26,433 nt of DNA from Alphaproteobacteria bacterium TMED93 (GCA_002171495.2 NHEU02000016.1:1881-28313), one strand, 5' to 3'. Positions 1 to 7,059 are shown, counted from the stretch's first letter. Notes: generated from the letters alone by a model not told the origin. A program made the numbers and translations.

Positions 1-141
1 GATGACCCTATCTACACAGGAAAGTATGTAGTTAGTTCATTTAAAAAAAGAATTAGAAATAAAGTAGCTGAAGAAAAAGATGATGCTATCACTGACCTTA
101 CTGAACAAGAAAAGTTAGCAATATTTAAAAATAGATATTAG
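1..141 (+). CDS. C-terminal end of an unidentified protein (partial)
   Basis: An open frame runs in from the left edge and ends at TAG 139-141, giving 46 residues. The piece is charged and helical-looking, with a basic stretch (SFKKRIRNK) and an ending LTEQEKLAIFKNRY. It has no membrane segment and no motif I can assign. The next gene starts 31 bases later on the same strand, so it may head the run of small genes that follows. Function unknown; only that an ORF ends here is supported. Confidence 0.55.
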   Translation, partial: DDPIYTGKYVVSSFKKRIRNKVAEEKDDAITDLTEQEKLAIFKNRY

Positions 142-171
142 AATGAAAATACAAAAAAAGAAAGTAATTGA

Positions 172-720
172 ATGACATTTAAAGAGTTAGGTGGATTTTT
201 ATCAAACTGGTTTGAAAAAAACTTATGTATATTAATTAATTTAAGTAAATCTAATAATACAGGTTGTTCTCCTGATTTATCCTTGGGAGATTTGCATATT
301 GTTGGTGGTAGTATTTTTATTTTAATAATAGGCTTAATGTTATTATCTTTTCTATCATTAATTCCACATTTAATAAGTGAATTAATTAAATATATTGGCT
401 ATGCTTTATCAGGTATGATTTATACATTAGGCTTTATTATAGGAATATTAGTAAATATCATTTATAGACTACTAGAATTAATTAGCCTAAACGATAACAA
501 ACTTTTTAAATTACTAAATAATCTAAGTATTAGAATTAGGCCTATTTATTATGCAATTACATTCACTGCTAAAAGAGTTGATACTAATAGTAATCAACTT
601 ACCTCAGAAGAAATAAAAAACTTAAAGTTTGAATATAGAGCACATAACATGGGAATTATTTTTGAGGGCATAGTTTTTCTTCTAGTCTTTTGGTTAATAT
701 GTTATTTAATAATCCATTGA
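172..720 (+). CDS. Multi-pass membrane protein, unknown function
   Basis: This 182-residue protein has at least three hydrophobic stretches: about residues 45-65 (IFILIIGLMLLSFLSLI), 75-100, and a C-terminal segment at about 160-181. The middle loop is polar, so an inner-membrane location is inferred. No family is recognised. The start has no clear Shine-Dalgarno sequence, as for many genes here. The next gene begins 11 bases downstream on the same strand, so the two are probably co-transcribed. The residues before the first membrane stretch include two cysteines that could face the periplasm or cytoplasm. Confidence 0.6.
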   Translation: MTFKELGGFLSNWFEKNLCILINLSKSNNTGCSPDLSLGDLHIVGGSIFILIIGLMLLSFLSLIPHLISELIKYIGYALSGMIYTLGFIIGILVNIIYRLLELISLNDNKLFKLLNNLSIRIRPIYYAITFTAKRVDTNSNQLTSEEIKNLKFEYRAHNMGIIFEGIVFLLVFWLICYLIIH

Positions 721-731
721 AAATAGATTAA

Positions 732-1214
732 ATGAAACACATACTAATTTTGCTATTCCTTTTTTCTACTAATTCCTTTTCAGGTGAGATAGATGGTAAG
801 GGTATTGAATGTTGGCCGAAAGGAGTTGATAAGAAAATTAAAGAAGGTTCTATGCATTGGTTCAATAATAATAGAGTTATATGGGTACATACATTAGGAA
901 AAGCAAGAATTCCGCCTAGTGAAGTATTAAGTAGTCATAGAAAAGATGTTTGGTCATCAAAAACATACACAACTAATGCTAATCACGTTATGTGGACATC
1001 ACATGTATATTTCAGTAATTATTTAGATAGAAAGACTTTAGTGCTTGAAATTAGAAATGTACACAATGACGATATTGTTATACAAACTTGCAGAGTATTT
1101 ACCGGTTTTGAAGAAGTCATAAAAAAACAAGATAAATATTTGAAAGCAGATGAAGAAAGAGAAAGGATAAGAGAAGAAAAAGAAAGAAAAGCAAGAGAAG
1201 GAAATAAAATCTAA
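732..1214 (+). CDS. Small secreted protein, 'GKGIEC' family
   Basis: The protein has 160 residues and a typical signal peptide (MKHILILLFLFSTNSFSG). The mature part opens with EIDGKGIECW, contains LDRKTLVLEI and a second Cys in TCRVF, and ends in a highly charged helical tail closing with GNKI. The same layout recurs in the gene at 3469 (LEGKALTC, INRKTL, QCEL, ending RNKI) and in the remnant at 6638 (EVDGKGIDC), so this is a local paralogous family. The two conserved cysteines could form a disulphide in the periplasm. Small proteins with this pattern are familiar to me from SAR11-type genomes, but I know no function for them. Confidence 0.65.
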   Translation: MKHILILLFLFSTNSFSGEIDGKGIECWPKGVDKKIKEGSMHWFNNNRVIWVHTLGKARIPPSEVLSSHRKDVWSSKTYTTNANHVMWTSHVYFSNYLDRKTLVLEIRNVHNDDIVIQTCRVFTGFEEVIKKQDKYLKADEERERIREEKERKAREGNKI

Positions 1215-1216
1215 TT

Positions 1217-1504
1217 ATGTATCAATACCTTCTAATAAAAGCTATTCTAGTTACAAATCCAGCAAACTATTATGCACCTAGTTATAATGCCACTACCTTT
1301 AAACTTTTTCAAAGTAAACAAGCATGCTATGAAAGACTATTAGTCATGAAAGAGAGTTTTGAAAAAGCTTCTCCAGAAAACGTAGAATTAATTGTGGACA
1401 ATGATGAATATAATAGTGATGTATTAATTTTTAAGATGCCATTTTCAGCTCGTATAAATTACTATACTTGTCAGAAGGTACTAATAGAAGAAATAAAAGA
1501 ATGA
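1217..1504 (+). CDS. Small protein, paralogue of the next gene
   Basis: This 95-residue protein starts with a short hydrophobic stretch (YLLIKAILVTNP). A body with single cysteines follows (QACYERLL near residue 36 and YYTCQK near residue 85). The next gene shares this plan: hydrophobic start, then SKSCEEKL, then YRCEL near the end, so the two look like tandem paralogues. It begins two bases after the secreted protein gene and overlaps the next gene by four bases (ATGA), which implies one operon. Function unknown. The N-terminus could be an uncleaved membrane anchor. Confidence 0.55.
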   Translation: MYQYLLIKAILVTNPANYYAPSYNATTFKLFQSKQACYERLLVMKESFEKASPENVELIVDNDEYNSDVLIFKMPFSARINYYTCQKVLIEEIKE

Positions 1505-1761
1505 TAGAAATAGTAGTTTTAATTGTTTTACATTTAGGTCCAGGTTTTGAATACAATTTTATACAAGCTAATGAGACTTTTAAAAGTAGCAAAAGCTGTG
1601 AAGAAAAACTAGATAAGATTGAATTGGATAGAAGAAGAAAAGGCAGCAAAGTATTTAGGGCAAATGAGTGGGTGCTAAGAATTGATAGTCAAAAAAATAT
1701 GAAAAAAGGAGATATGATTATGTATAGATGTGAATTAGCTGGTGGTCGTCAAACTTTTTAA
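1501..1761 (+). CDS. Small protein, tandem paralogue of the preceding gene
   Basis: I place the start at ATG 1501, inside the ATGA overlap with the preceding stop, giving 86 residues (MIEIVVLIVLHLGPGF...). A longer in-frame start exists at 1468, but it would add a hydrophilic stretch (MSEGTNRRNKR) before the hydrophobic beginning and deepen the overlap. The protein has a Cys in the SKSCEEKL segment and a second in MYRCEL near the C-terminus, as in its neighbour. Function unknown; two cysteines and a hydrophobic N-terminus suggest an envelope location. Confidence 0.5.
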   Translation: MIEIVVLIVLHLGPGFEYNFIQANETFKSSKSCEEKLDKIELDRRRKGSKVFRANEWVLRIDSQKNMKKGDMIMYRCELAGGRQTF

Positions 1762-1889
1762 AAGTTACTTACACATGTAAAAAAGGAAAGAGGACTGCTT
1801 GTAAATCGCATATGGAAGTTTTTGGTGATGGTTATTGCAAGTGGAATATAAATTTAAGTTATGCAAGGTGCGATATAGTTAGAAGATAA
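1734..1889 (+). pseudogene. Cysteine-rich coding remnant or very short gene
   Basis: One frame stays open from the TGA at 1731 to the TAA at 1887-1889 and encodes a basic, cysteine-rich peptide (VTYTCKKGKRTACKSH, GDGYCKWNINLSYARC). The only ATG in this frame is at 1812, which would give just 25 residues and no ribosome site. Four cysteines in about 40 residues look protein-like, so it may be the 3' end of a gene whose beginning was lost, perhaps related to the upstream cysteine-containing family. Low confidence. Confidence 0.25.
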
Positions 1890-1907
1890 CAAGAAAGGAA
1901 AGATGAT

Positions 1908-2066
1908 ATGAGTTGGTTTGAATATTTAGTTGTAGGTGGAATTTTTTTAAATGTAGGTGTAGTAGTCTACTGGTTAGATGAAATTTCAGAAAGACTTCTT
2001 GCGATAAATAATAACTTAGAACAGACTAGGAAAGACATTAATGATAACCATAGGGATAGATATTAG
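1908..2066 (+). CDS. 52-residue single-span membrane protein
   Basis: ATG 1908 is preceded by a good ribosome site (AAGAAAGGAAAG, with the purine core 5-10 bases upstream), unusual for this region. The product has one membrane segment near its N-terminus (FEYLVVGGIFLNVGVVVYWL) and then a charged helical tail (ISERLLAINNNLEQTRKD) ending in DRY. Such architecture suits a small membrane-tethered helical protein. No family or function is recognised. It is the last + strand gene before a convergent reverse-strand pair. Confidence 0.5.
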   Translation: MSWFEYLVVGGIFLNVGVVVYWLDEISERLLAINNNLEQTRKDINDNHRDRY

Positions 2067-2080
2067 AATTTCCTAGCCTG

Positions 2081-2106
2081 AGAGTAGCAAGAGGTATAAC
2101 TACTCT
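2081..2106. terminator. Hairpin between convergent genes
   Basis: AGAGTAG (2081-2087) can pair perfectly with CTACTCT (2100-2106) across a 12-base loop. It lies between the convergent genes ending at 2066 (+) and 2100 (-), where a bidirectional terminator would be expected. There is no uridine tract directly after either side, so termination is uncertain. Confidence 0.3.
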
Positions 2107-2237
2107 TGTTCCTTGTCCTCATTTTTAATTACATTTAACTTTGGTTTTAAATCTAGTTCAAGTTGGACAGGTTCTTTAGTTTCTTCTTTTACAAAATAAT
2201 CTAAATCATTAAATCTGTTAATAAGTATTTTGGTCAC
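2100..2237 (-). CDS. Possible small acidic protein downstream of the DUF4177-like gene
   Basis: The frame is open from 2282, but that start would overlap the upstream gene by 65 bases. A GTG at 2237 overlaps it by only 20 bases and gives 45 residues (TKILINRFNDLDYFVKEE ... VQLELDLKPKLN ... EDKEQE). The peptide is rich in acidic and basic residues and lacks a membrane segment. There is no ribosome site, but coupling to the upstream gene is plausible. No family recognised; it may not be real. Confidence 0.35.
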   Translation of the reverse strand: MTKILINRFNDLDYFVKEETKEPVQLELDLKPKLNVIKNEDKEQE

Positions 2238-2457
2238 CCATATTTGGTCTTTTAAAAATATAGGCTTCAGAACTCCAATCATTATCTGCTGGCACTATAG
2301 AAACTAATTCCCAGCCTTTATCTCCTTCTTGTTGAAAACTTTCTAAACCAAAATCTGCATCAGTATAACAAGTTTTATATTCCCACTTTGGAAAACCATC
2401 TCTATTCTTACGAATTCTTACTATGCCATCATCGTCACTGTAATCTATACCACCCAT
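2218..2457 (-). CDS. DUF4177-like small protein
   Basis: This 79-residue protein has the pattern of DUF4177-type proteins: WEYKTC early in the fold, then a segment with GDKGWELVSIVPA, then AYIFKRP. No enzymatic role is established for this family that I can name. An excellent ribosome site (AGGAGGAG) lies just upstream of ATG 2457. Further upstream on the reverse strand is an AT-rich promoter-like stretch with TATAAT and TATACT-like hexamers at about 2486-2500. It is oppositely oriented to the genes on either side. Confidence 0.65.
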   Translation of the reverse strand: MGGIDYSDDDGIVRIRKNRDGFPKWEYKTCYTDADFGLESFQQEGDKGWELVSIVPADNDWSSEAYIFKRPNMGDQNTY

Positions 2458-2588
2458 AACTCCTCCTATAAAACTATTAATAAAATTATAGTATAATCTA
2501 CCTAATTTATGTTTAACAGCTCTCTATGAATCTTAAATGGAATCTATAGATGCTTGTAAGACTAGTTAGAACATATTAATATAGAATT

Positions 2589-2651
2589 ATGAAAATAATA
2601 CTATTTATAATCTCAGTGTTAACATTATATGCAGAATATTACAGAGAATGA
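2589..2651 (+). pseudogene. Isolated signal-peptide ORF (remnant)
   Basis: ATG 2589 opens a 20-codon frame reading MKIILFIISVLTLYAEYYRE, then stops. The first 15 residues are a near-complete signal peptide very like those of the secreted family at 732, 3469 and 6638. Nothing mature follows, so this looks like the decapitated start of another family member joined to the gene at 2629 in a different frame. It could instead act as a short upstream ORF for that gene. Confidence 0.4.
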
Positions 2652-3444
2652 ACTAGAAGCAAAATGTGCTTTTATTCTTAGCATGAAAAATAGAATAAAA
2701 GAATATGCTGAGGAAAACATATTATTTAAAAATAATGGAAATATATATAGAAACATAGCAATTTTTAATATTGTTCTTACTTTTTTTTGTTGGTATTATT
2801 TTGTAATAGAGGAAGCTTGGAGTGAAGTAATTGGATTTAATTTATTTTTTAATTTTTGCTTGGTAATATTATATTTAGAAAAGCTTAATCAAATAAGACT
2901 AAATAAAAGAAATATAAATTGGGTTAATCGTGACCTAAAGAATGAAAATATTGAAATTTATACTAACCTTACTTTTCTTAGTCCATATAAAAATCAAATC
3001 TTGGACGTTAATAGAGAAAATATTTTAGAACATTTAAAAAAATTATATAATGAGAATAATTCAAAGAACTGGCCTACAGTCAAATATGAAGATATTAAAA
3101 ATTTTGTAAACTTAAGTATAGCTTTAGAAAGAAATAAAAAAGACAAAAGCTGGAAAAAAATTTCATACAATAATGGGATTTATGAAGGGCAAGTCCATAA
3201 TGATTTAAAAGAGGGTTGGGGTATTTTTAATTATAACGATGGTAAAATATATAGTGGTCAGTACAAGAATAATTTAGCAAATGGTTTTGCTTTTTTAAAA
3301 ATTAATAACGAACATACTATTACAGCAACTTATGAAAATGGTTTAGAAAATGCTAGTAATGTTACTTCCATTCATAAAGGTCAAAAGTCGACAGGAAGAA
3401 TAATAGATGGTAAATTCGTTATAGATAAAAATTCAAATGATTAG
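2629..3444 (+). CDS. Membrane protein with C-terminal MORN repeats
   Basis: The protein has 271 residues. An N-terminal helical part is followed by two closely spaced hydrophobic segments (about 41-58 and 66-84). After a linker, residues about 184-240 hold MORN-type repeats: YEGQVHNDLKEGWGIFNYND, then YSGQYKNNLANGFAFL, then a degenerate third unit (TATYENGLEN). MORN repeats are short beta hairpins often found in membrane-associated or lipid-binding proteins; in bacteria their role is mostly unknown. ATG 2629 lies inside the short signal-peptide ORF described above. A later in-frame ATG (residue 19) is an alternative start. Confidence 0.6.
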   Translation: MQNITENELEAKCAFILSMKNRIKEYAEENILFKNNGNIYRNIAIFNIVLTFFCWYYFVIEEAWSEVIGFNLFFNFCLVILYLEKLNQIRLNKRNINWVNRDLKNENIEIYTNLTFLSPYKNQILDVNRENILEHLKKLYNENNSKNWPTVKYEDIKNFVNLSIALERNKKDKSWKKISYNNGIYEGQVHNDLKEGWGIFNYNDGKIYSGQYKNNLANGFAFLKINNEHTITATYENGLENASNVTSIHKGQKSTGRIIDGKFVIDKNSND

Positions 3445-3468
3445 AAACAAAATACTAAGTATAGATTA

Positions 3469-3864
3469 ATGAAAATTATAATATCCATAATCTTTATGTT
3501 TTTATCTGCTAAATCATTTGCAGACTTAGAAGGTAAAGCTTTAACCTGTAAATGGGAAGGGTCAATTACAGGTTATACTTTCGCAAGAAACTATAAATAT
3601 CGTCAGTATTACGTTGGGCAACATAATGATACTTTTAGGGTGGAGTATTCAGACTTAGATAATTACTCAATGAATCCAGATAATATAAATCTATACATGG
3701 GATGGAAAATAAATAGAAAGACTTTAAGAAGAGTTAATCGTCTAGGACATGATAAGGGTCAATGTGAACTAGCTGATTATGAAACACTGAGCAATAGAAT
3801 GCAAGAACATAAAAATGAACTACAAAAAAAATACAACAAGAAGCTAGAAAGAAATAAAATCTGA
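3469..3864 (+). CDS. Small secreted protein, 'GKxxxC' family
   Basis: The protein has 131 residues with a clear signal peptide (MKIIISIIFMFLSAKSFA). The mature part begins DLEGKALTCKWEG, has an aromatic-rich middle, then WKINRKTLRRV, a second Cys (QCELADYE) and a charged tail ending ERNKI. It is a paralogue of the protein at 732. Its stop codon shares bases with the start of the FtsZ-like gene (TGATG), so the two should be translated together. The remnant at 6638 preserves the start of such a gene joined to the end of an FtsZ-like gene, which supports a lasting association of the pair. Function unknown. Confidence 0.65.
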   Translation: MKIIISIIFMFLSAKSFADLEGKALTCKWEGSITGYTFARNYKYRQYYVGQHNDTFRVEYSDLDNYSMNPDNINLYMGWKINRKTLRRVNRLGHDKGQCELADYETLSNRMQEHKNELQKKYNKKLERNKI

Positions 3865-4400
3865 TGAATGTAATATTAATAGGTTTGGGTGGAGCAAGTG
3901 GAAACATACTCAATAATATTGCTGAAGATAGTCCTAATGATTTTAATTACTTGTATATAAACACAGATAAAAAATCTATAGAAGACTCACAAATAGAAAA
4001 CAAACTACATGTAGATGTTAAAGAAGATATAGATATTAAAGATTCTTTTAAAGACATAACAGACAGTATTCTTAATCACGTTAAAGAGAATGATAAAGTA
4101 TTTGTTATAGCTGGATTAGGAGGTGTAACAGGCTCTGCACTATTATCTCATTTAGGTAAGTTATTAAAAGATAATAATTGTTCATTTGTAGGAATAGTTA
4201 CAAAGCCATTTAATTATGAAGGAAAAGCTAGAATGGAAATAGCAAATAAGTCATTAGATGAAGCTAAACCTTTCTATGACAAGATTGAGATATTTAATAA
4301 CCAATCTATGTTTCAATATGCAGAAAAAGAAACTACTTTTACTCAAGCCTTTAAAGAAATGGATATAAGAATAAAAACATATATTGAAAATGAGATTTAA
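3864..4400 (+). CDS. Truncated FtsZ-like GTP-binding protein
   Basis: This 178-residue protein matches only the N-terminal GTP-binding half of FtsZ. Visible landmarks in order are the T1 loop GLGGASGN (7-14), NTD (33-35), a changed tubulin signature GLGGVTGSA (84-92, where FtsZ has GGGTGTG), VTKPFNYEG (112-120), NQSMF (146-150), and TTFTQAFKEMD (157-167). Asp167 sits where FtsZ has the helix H7 Asp that contacts guanine. The protein then ends, so the T7 loop (NxDxxD) that completes GTP hydrolysis in a filament, and the whole C-terminal domain, are missing. It may bind nucleotide and cap or modulate FtsZ filaments, but this is inference. It is coupled by TGATG to the secreted protein gene and lies 4 bases before a methyltransferase gene. 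Confidence 0.75.
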   Translation: MNVILIGLGGASGNILNNIAEDSPNDFNYLYINTDKKSIEDSQIENKLHVDVKEDIDIKDSFKDITDSILNHVKENDKVFVIAGLGGVTGSALLSHLGKLLKDNNCSFVGIVTKPFNYEGKARMEIANKSLDEAKPFYDKIEIFNNQSMFQYAEKETTFTQAFKEMDIRIKTYIENEI

Positions 4401-4404
4401 TTAA

Positions 4405-5112
4405 ATGACGGCTCATGATAGTTGGGCAAAAATCTATGATAGGGCATACAAAGAGTCTTTTGGTAGTTTTTATAAAGAGTTCACAGAGTTAACTCTTAAA
4501 GTGATACAGGAGGAGACTGCTCAAGGTCTTAAAGTTATTGATTTTGGTGCAGGTACAGGTCGATTGACATTGCCTCTCTCTGAGCTAGGTTTTGAAATGA
4601 CTGCTGTGGACGCATCATTAGAAATGTGTAAAGAGCTACAGAGTAAAGACATTAAAAAAAAGATAAACATACACAATGAATTTATAGAAAATTTCATATC
4701 TAATGAACGTTATGATTTTGCTTTATGTGTTTTCTCAGTTCTAACATATATTACTGACGAACAAACTTTAAATAAGGCTCTTTCTAATTTAAAAGAGTGT
4801 CTGCATTCAGGTGGATTAATTTTGATGGATATACCTCTACCTGGAGCATTTAAAGGTTTAACTTATAAATCTGAAACCCTTCATCGAGATGTTATTGTAG
4901 ATAAACAAAATGATGTATTTAATTACCGAGAAAGTATTGATATTCTAAACGAAAACAATTGGATTAACTATAGTGATGAATTTAAAATACGGTGCTGGCA
5001 ACCAGATTTAGTATTAAATAAAATGAAGCAATTAGGCTTTAATATACAAAAAGATTTATCAGAGAGATTTATAGGAACTGGGGCATTATATTTTCTATTC
5101 AAATTAAATTAG
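4405..5112 (+). CDS. Class I SAM-dependent methyltransferase
   Basis: The protein has 235 residues, the usual size of a stand-alone class I methyltransferase. The SAM-binding motif I is clear (VIDFGAGTGRL, residues 44-54), followed by the acidic residue ending strand 2 (AVDAS, 67-71). Later come the DFALCVFSVLTYI region and GGLILMDIPLPG, matching motifs IV-VI. The substrate cannot be read from the sequence; related proteins act on small molecules, proteins or lipids. The gene starts 4 bases after the FtsZ-like gene and is probably in the same operon. There is no signal peptide, so it is cytoplasmic. Confidence 0.8.
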   Translation: MTAHDSWAKIYDRAYKESFGSFYKEFTELTLKVIQEETAQGLKVIDFGAGTGRLTLPLSELGFEMTAVDASLEMCKELQSKDIKKKINIHNEFIENFISNERYDFALCVFSVLTYITDEQTLNKALSNLKECLHSGGLILMDIPLPGAFKGLTYKSETLHRDVIVDKQNDVFNYRESIDILNENNWINYSDEFKIRCWQPDLVLNKMKQLGFNIQKDLSERFIGTGALYFLFKLN

Positions 5113-5119
5113 AGTTTTA

Positions 5120-5166
5120 TTAATTAACTTTTCAATGATTTATTTAATTAAAAAATATGTTAAAAT
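5120..5166 (+). repeat. 47-base direct repeat, copy 1 (promoter-like)
   Basis: This stretch matches 5728-5774 with two mismatches in 47 bases. It contains TTTTCAATGATTTATT, an A-rich block and TATGTTAAAAT, the last resembling an extended -10 hexamer (TAAAAT 5161-5166). It lies seven bases before the start of the gene at 5173. Confidence 0.7.
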
Positions 5167-5172
5167 ATAATA

Positions 5173-5574
5173 ATGCAGTGGTGGCAAAATATGTATAAGC
5201 TAAAAATTATAGAAAAATTTGAAGATTTGTATGTTGTAGACCGTTCAGAGGAAATTCCGTATAGTACAATTGAGGATGTTGTTCATGCGTTAGTTGATGA
5301 ATGCAAAGAGATTATGCAAGACCCTCATGCTTGTTTAGCTTTAGACAAATATATTGAGAAAGAATTAAAACCACAAGACCTTAAAAGTGAATATGGGGAT
5401 TGTAATATAGGCTTTTCATTATCCATACAAGATATTAATGAAGAACAAATTCTTCATATTACGATTAATTATGACTACATAAATAAATCAAAAAAAATAA
5501 AATTATATGAAGTAAATCATAAAGAAATATCACCTCAATTGTTAAAAAAAATTAATAATATCATTTATATCTAA
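5173..5574 (+). CDS. Hypothetical cytoplasmic protein
   Basis: The protein has 133 residues, no signal peptide and no membrane segment, and two cysteines (DECKEI and HACLAL). No family is recognised. The start could be ATG 5173 (MQWWQNMYKLKII) or ATG 5191 (MYKLKIIEKFEDLY). A -10-like hexamer at 5161-5166 would start transcription almost exactly at 5173, which favours either a leaderless message or the second ATG. The gene is preceded by the first copy of the 47-base repeat and is followed by about 200 bases without a gene. Confidence 0.5.
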   Translation: MQWWQNMYKLKIIEKFEDLYVVDRSEEIPYSTIEDVVHALVDECKEIMQDPHACLALDKYIEKELKPQDLKSEYGDCNIGFSLSIQDINEEQILHITINYDYINKSKKIKLYEVNHKEISPQLLKKINNIIYI

Positions 5575-5727
5575 ATAACTAATAAATATTAGTACGGAAT
5601 ATTTTTAATAATCTTTATTTTTCTATATAATAATTTATAATCAGAAAGTGTAATATGGTAAAATCTTTAGACATACATAAACAACTAAAGAGGTGTTTTT
5701 ATTTAATAATAAATTAAGAAGATTAAT

Positions 5728-5774
5728 TTAATTAACTTTTCAATGATTTATTGAATTAAAAAATATGTTATAAT
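5728..5774 (+). repeat. 47-base direct repeat, copy 2 (promoter-like)
   Basis: This second copy of the 5120-5166 sequence is 608 bases downstream. Here the extended -10 is closer to consensus (TATGTTATAAT, hexamer 5769-5774) and runs into the first ATG of the nuclease gene at 5773. Between the copies, bases 5575-5727 hold only AT-rich sequence with a weak CTTTAG/CTAAAG hairpin (about 5666-5692) followed by a short T run. Confidence 0.7.
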
Positions 5775-6582
5775 GATAAGTCTAAAAAGAAATAGTAAAT
5801 TAGAATTAGTAGAAGCTAAAGGAATACGTGTAAGACAATCTTCAATGTATACTCCTAATCAAAACGAAGATTTTAAAATAAGTAGAGGAAAGTTTAGTGA
5901 TTTTTTAACTTGTCCTCGTTGTTTTTATTTAGATAGAGTAAAGGGCTTAGCTTCTCCTGGAATGCCAGGATGGACCTTGAATGAGACTACAGACCTATTA
6001 CTAAAGAAAGAATTTGATGAGTGTAGAGAAAAGCAAACAGCTCATCGTATTTTTGAGGAAAATAATCTAAATCACCTAGTTCCTTTTGCACATCCAGATA
6101 TGGATAAATGGAGAGACTCCTTAAGAAATGGTTTAATGACAAAGTTTGAAAATATTATTCTTACTGGAGGCGTTGATGATATATGGCAGGATACAAATAC
6201 AAAAAAACTTATAGTAGTAGATTATAAGTCACAAGCGAATAAAAACATGGTAGAAACATGGTCTTATCTATCCTCTCCTTATCATGAAGGCTATAAAGTA
6301 CAAATGGATTTTTATGCATTTCTCCTGAAAGAAATGAACTTTGAGGTTGATGAAACTAGTTATTTTCTTGTTTGTAATGCAGATAGAAACGCAGAAGGTT
6401 TTTTTGGAAAGATGGATTTCTTTGAGACTTTAGTTCCATATAAATGGAATACTGACTGGATACCAGAACAATTGTCTAATATGCTAAAAACGCTAAACAG
6501 CGATGAAATACCAGAAGGTAATGTAAGCTGCATGAATTGTGCTTATGCTAGACAGAGAGCCCAGTATGACAAAAAAATATAA
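5773..6582 (+). CDS. Cas4/RecB-like PD-(D/E)XK nuclease with four cysteines
   Basis: This 269-residue protein resembles the PDDEXK_1 (Cas4/RecB) superfamily. The N-terminal part has SRGKFSDFLTCPRCFYLDRV with Cys47 and Cys50, typical of the start of such nucleases. The catalytic core shows GGVDDIW (133-138) and VVDYKSQ (148-154), supplying the Asp, Asp and Lys of the active site. A QMDFYAFLL helix follows. Near the end is CMNC (Cys253, Cys256). The two Cys pairs could hold an iron-sulphur cluster as in Cas4 or AddB. No CRISPR array or other cas gene is near. A -10-like hexamer overlaps ATG 5773, so the true start may be ATG 5845 (MYTPNQNEDF), just before the conserved part. Confidence 0.75.
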   Translation: MISLKRNSKLELVEAKGIRVRQSSMYTPNQNEDFKISRGKFSDFLTCPRCFYLDRVKGLASPGMPGWTLNETTDLLLKKEFDECREKQTAHRIFEENNLNHLVPFAHPDMDKWRDSLRNGLMTKFENIILTGGVDDIWQDTNTKKLIVVDYKSQANKNMVETWSYLSSPYHEGYKVQMDFYAFLLKEMNFEVDETSYFLVCNADRNAEGFFGKMDFFETLVPYKWNTDWIPEQLSNMLKTLNSDEIPEGNVSCMNCAYARQRAQYDKKI

Positions 6583-6637
6583 TACATATTAAAGCTTGGA
6601 AAGTCATAGAAATGAAAATGCTTTTAATTAAATAATT

Positions 6638-6858
6638 ATGAAAATTATACTTTCTATAATCTTAATATTTTATCATCACACTCCTTTTCATGGGAAGTAG
6701 ATGGTAAAGGTATAGACTGTAATGTGTATCTTAATAAAGAAAAAGAAACTACTTTTACTGTAGCCTTTAAAGAAATGGATATAAGAATAAAAAGAGAAAT
6801 AATTTGGAAGAGTTATATGAAAGAATGCTTAAAGAATTTGATAAGAATGATAAAATGA
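6638..6858 (+). pseudogene. Chimeric remnant: secreted-family start fused to FtsZ-like end
   Basis: ATG 6638 opens a signal-peptide-like frame (MKIILSIILIF) that stops at 6700. In a shifted frame the sequence continues SFSWEVDGKGIDC, the start of the small secreted family, and then runs straight into KEKETTFTVAFKEMDIRIK. That is nearly identical to the last part of the FtsZ-like protein at 3864 (residues 154-171), also at DNA level against about 4320-4378. The frame ends at TGA 6856-6858. The simplest reading is a second copy of the secreted-protein/FtsZ-like pair that lost its middle by deletion and then gained a frameshift. The surrounding 6859-7040 stretch holds no other gene I can see. 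Confidence 0.75.
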
Positions 6859-7059
6859 TGAAAAGTCTTAAAAAGACAAATAGATGAATCTAAACTACCT
6901 ACGCAATCATTTGAAAACACATATATAACCGGAAGAATAAAGAGGTAATTTTAAGAAAAATTATTGATATTTAATTAATATTATTAGATAATAAGGTAGA
7001 TTTATTAATTATAGTTATTTTGGAGCGATAACTAACTTTGAAAGGAGTTATTGCTTAAG

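Noticed and set aside
1431..1649. 72-residue reverse ORF across two small + strand genes
   Set aside because: Leu/Ser-rich shadow of Glu/Lys-rich coding sequence, in the middle of a tight + strand operon.
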